Positions 61,920-64,000 of a stretch of 64,000 bases of DNA are shown here, in pieces. Both the position numbers and the translations under genes were made by a program. The stretch covers positions 229,499 through 293,498 of the forward strand of contig JAVSMW010000003.1 of the NCBI GenBank assembly GCA_032027005.1. Direction: 5' to 3'. The notes beneath the pieces were generated by a model. That model did not search any database. It saw nothing but the letters and a program-made list of their open reading frames with translations, and was not told the DNA's origin. Positions within the stretch are counted from its first letter, which is position 1; the number at the start of each line of letters is the position of its first letter. The DNA comes from JAVSMW01 sp032027005 (GTDB lineage: Bacteria > Bacillota > Thermincolia > Thermincolales > UBA2595).

Positions 61920-62297
61920 TTACATTACTTGTTCCAATTTACATTTTTTCTCTTCTAATAGAAATAAAAAGACTGCAGTATTATTAGGGATATCACATTC
62001 AAAAATAAAGTTAGTGACTTTTCTTTTTAAAACATTTTCAAATCTCTGAATGATTATATCTCTTGACCCTTCAGATATGGCTTTACGATAATTGGAAATC
62101 AGCTTGGCCTGATCACTCTGCTTCCTGATTAAATTTAATTCCGACATCCTTAGGTAGCCTGACCACTCTATAAAAATAAAATAATCAGAAATCTTCATTT
62201 CAATCTTCTCGGCGCCCTTACCATATAAATCTTTAATTGTTTTCTTTACCTCTGCTAACAAGACATGCTTCAGATAAGCCATTTCCGCCGGTTCCAC
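61920..62297 (-). CDS. DUF2294-like protein
   Basis: The GTG start follows a GGAGGTGG region with GGAG also nearer. The 125 residues show GKGAEKIEMKISDYFIFIEW, LISNYRKAISEGSRDIIIQRF and KVTNFIFECDIPNNTAVFLFLL, resembling DUF2294. No signal or TM. It is first in the operon with a chemoreceptor and CheW and follows a structured leader, which suggests a link to motility signalling (inference). Confidence 0.65.
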   Translation of the reverse strand: MEPAEMAYLKHVLLAEVKKTIKDLYGKGAEKIEMKISDYFIFIEWSGYLRMSELNLIRKQSDQAKLISNYRKAISEGSRDIIIQRFENVLKRKVTNFIFECDIPNNTAVFLFLLEEKKCKLEQVM

Positions 62298-62337
62298 AGC
62301 TCTCCGCCACCTCCTTTTCCTAAATATTATTTAGCTG

Positions 62338-62631
62338 ACCCGAAAAAAACAAAAGACATCCTGTGACACCATTCAGTCCCTGCAGGACCGGTTGGAATCA
62401 GGATGTCAATAATGGTAGTACAATAATCTTGTTATTGCATTACCATTTTTTTATTCGTAATTATGCTTTTCAAGCCCCAAGACAAACATTTGGAAATCAA
62501 AGCTGTGCTTACGGTTTATGCCTAGTATAGCAAATTTACAGCATCACAAGATGACATTTATCCTGTAATTATATTATATTTCAATTACATTTTTGTTATT
62601 TTTCCATCATATTTCAACATTTTTTACTATA
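62338..62631 (-). ncRNA. Candidate structured leader/attenuator upstream of the DUF2294-MCP-cheW operon
   Basis: Between the response regulator stop and DUF2294 the minus strand has a TATACT-type -10 near 62525, then pairing CGTAA ... TTACG. Next is a hairpin GGTAATGCAATAA/TTATTGTACTACC, then GACATCCTG ... CAGGATGTC followed by TTTTGTTTTTTT. The last is a terminator before the operon. The whole resembles a leader with attenuation, but it does not match a riboswitch class I can name. Confidence 0.45.
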
Positions 62632-63333
62632 CTACCTATTTTCCCTAATTTGATTAAATCTGTAGCCAACACCCCGCACAGTTTTTATATAACATGGGTT
62701 GGCCGGATCATCTTCAACTTTTTCCCGCAAACGTTTAATCAGGGCATTTAAAACCCCTTGGTCCTCATTGTAGTCTGTCTCCCATATATGCTGAATCAAT
62801 AGTTCTCTTGTCAAGACCTGGTCACGATTAGCAGCCAACAGCCAGAGTAAATTAAATTCTTTGAGAGTCAACTCCAGTCTACGACCCCCTTTTGCCACTG
62901 ACCGGGCAGCCCTATCGATAATAAAGTCTGAAATAGTGATAACATTCTGGGGCGCCGCAGTGCCTTTTGCAGTCCTCTTTAAAATCGCTTTTATTCTTAA
63001 TAACAGCTCGTCATTAAAAAAAGGCTTTGTCAGATAATCATCACTACCAAGAGTAAATCCCAGGATTTTATCGTTGATGTCTCCCTTGGCTGAAATAAAT
63101 ATCACTGGCACATCGTTGGTTTCACGAATTTTGCGGCAAACTTCAAAACCGCCTATATCTGGCATCGTGATATCTAATATGACCAAGTCGGGCTGAAAAC
63201 CAAGAAAATTATCAAGTACCTTGCGGCCGCAATCCACAGCCATTAAGATAAATCCTTTTCTTGTAAGATAACCATTAACTGCCTTAAGTATTTTTACATC
63301 ATCATCAGCCAAAAGGATTTTTTTAGGATTCAT
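62632..63333 (-). CDS. OmpR/PhoB-family response regulator
   Basis: The 233 residues have a receiver (ILLADDDVKILKA, phospho-Asp in LVILDITMPDIGG, Lys in DYLTKPF). The OmpR winged helix at ~140-225 (LELTLKEFNLLWLLAANRDQVLTRELLIQHIW, ALIKRLREKVEDDP, IKTVRGVGYRF) binds DNA. It follows the kinase by 14 bp, so the two form one system. The target is unknown, but the candidate leader RNA and chemotaxis operon lie just downstream. Confidence 0.9.
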   Translation of the reverse strand: MNPKKILLADDDVKILKAVNGYLTRKGFILMAVDCGRKVLDNFLGFQPDLVILDITMPDIGGFEVCRKIRETNDVPVIFISAKGDINDKILGFTLGSDDYLTKPFFNDELLLRIKAILKRTAKGTAAPQNVITISDFIIDRAARSVAKGGRRLELTLKEFNLLWLLAANRDQVLTRELLIQHIWETDYNEDQGVLNALIKRLREKVEDDPANPCYIKTVRGVGYRFNQIRENR

Positions 63334-63347
63334 TGGTAAAAACTCCC

Positions 63348-64000
63348 TTAAGCAAGATTATTATCCAAATCAGGTTGTAAAGGTAAAAACACCGTGAAGG
63401 CTGCCCCTTCACCTTCCCTTGACTCGATACTTACTGACCCGGTATGCAAATCTGCAATTTTTTTTACCATCGCCAGCCCCAGCCCAGCACCGCCGTCTAC
63501 CTTTGCAGGGCCGGCGGTAACCTGATAAAAAGGTTCAAAGATTTTTTCCTGCTCACCTGCAGGTATCCCAGGCCCTGCATCAATAATCCTGATAGTAATT
63601 CCAGGCACAGGATTACAGACATCTTTAACATAAATTTTAATGCTGCTGTTCCTGGGACTAAATTTTATGGCATTTGTCAATAGATTGGAAATAAGCTGTT
63701 CTATCAGTTTGCTGTTAGCAATAATAGCTCTCCTGCTGCAAACATCGCATTTGATGCTGATTTGCTTAGACCTGGCCAAAGCACCCACCTTTTTAATAAT
63801 ACCTCGAAGTACTCCGCTAATTTCCACGTCGGCCAGGCTGAAAACAACTTTTCCTGCTTCGATTTTGGAAAAATCCAGTAATTCATTGATTAAGCCCAGT
63901 AGCTCTCGGGCGCTGCCCTGAATGTCCCTTAAATATTCCAACTGAGTTGGGTTAAGTTCGCCTAAAGCTGTTGAGAGCAGTGCATCTGTTAACAATAATA
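63348..64000 (-). CDS. Sensor histidine kinase, N-terminal part beyond window
   Basis: The frame is open to the right edge (no stop between 63995 and 64000). The visible part starts just after the HisKA H-box: ELNPTQLEYLRDIQGSARELLGLINELLDFSKIEAG. The ATPase domain has NLLTNAIKFSPRN, DAGPGIPAGEQEKIF and GGAGLGLAMVKKIADLHTG. It is the partner of the OmpR-type regulator downstream. The sensor cannot be seen. Confidence 0.88.
   Translation of the reverse strand, partial: LLLTDALLSTALGELNPTQLEYLRDIQGSARELLGLINELLDFSKIEAGKVVFSLADVEISGVLRGIIKKVGALARSKQISIKCDVCSRRAIIANSKLIEQLISNLLTNAIKFSPRNSSIKIYVKDVCNPVPGITIRIIDAGPGIPAGEQEKIFEPFYQVTAGPAKVDGGAGLGLAMVKKIADLHTGSVSIESREGEGAAFTVFLPLQPDLDNNLA

Noticed and set aside
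62338..62631. c-di-GMP (GEMM) riboswitch
   Set aside because: The conserved GEMM core is not visible; only hairpins and a terminator are supported.

Overview
The window reads as a chromosomal segment of an anaerobic, low-to-moderate-GC Gram-positive bacterium, most like the Clostridia/Peptococcaceae group. The supporting signs are strong AGGAGG ribosome sites with many TTG and GTG starts, lipoprotein and Tat-exported redox proteins, multihaem-type c cytochromes (CxxCH motifs, a split-Soret cytochrome), many sensor kinases and chemoreceptors, arsenic genes, and two selenocysteine-encoding genes. The taxonomic placement is inference. No rRNA, tRNA, CRISPR array or intact transposase was seen.

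Layout. 1-5.9 kb: a large BNR-repeat surface protein runs off the left edge, next to a two-component pair (hybrid kinase plus receiver-BTAD activator). 6.2-12 kb: a radical SAM / C_GCAxxG / flippase / TVP38 / YdjY-lipoprotein cluster, bounded by two divergent glycosyltransferases of the kind linked to radical-SAM/selenodomain loci. 12-19 kb: a sensor kinase, two ABC-F ATPases and a PIN toxin-antitoxin pair whose toxin carries a nonsense codon. 19-32 kb: two heterodimeric ABC exporters flank a DUF302 gene and an arsenic island (acr3, arsR, arsM, and a cysteine-rich MarR regulator with a shared palindromic operator). 32-40 kb: two sensor kinases and the pstSCAB-phoU phosphate operon behind a Pho-box-like element. 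40-48 kb: a dihaem cytochrome, metallo-beta-lactamase-fold protein, MFS pump with PadR repressor, methyltransferase, and a thioredoxin-reductase-like selenoprotein. 48-64 kb: three chemoreceptors (one with CheW), a HesB/IscA-like selenoprotein, a Tat-signal split-Soret cytochrome beside a decayed tatA, two manganese-type exporters (one behind a yybP-ykoY riboswitch), a K+-channel regulator, and a two-component pair running off the right edge.

Cross-cutting observations. (1) Both selenoprotein genes and the DUF302 gene carry the same 17-bp palindrome, ATACCCC-N3-GGGGTAT with one mismatch in the DUF302 copy. In the two selenoprotein promoters it fills the spacer between -35 and -10, which suggests one CsoR/CstR-type copper- or persulfide-responsive regulon. 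(2) Intergenic regions hold at least five copies of a roughly 90-140 bp two-hairpin repeat with compensatory changes in its stems, a diverged sixth relative, and a second family of GCCGCGGAT palindromes. (3) The arsenic island has two layers of control, a classical CVC ArsR and a Cys-rich MarR. Several genes have starts, stops or lengths that a plain ORF scan would get wrong: the surface protein, both selenoproteins, the PIN toxin, tatA and two proteins of 53-54 residues.
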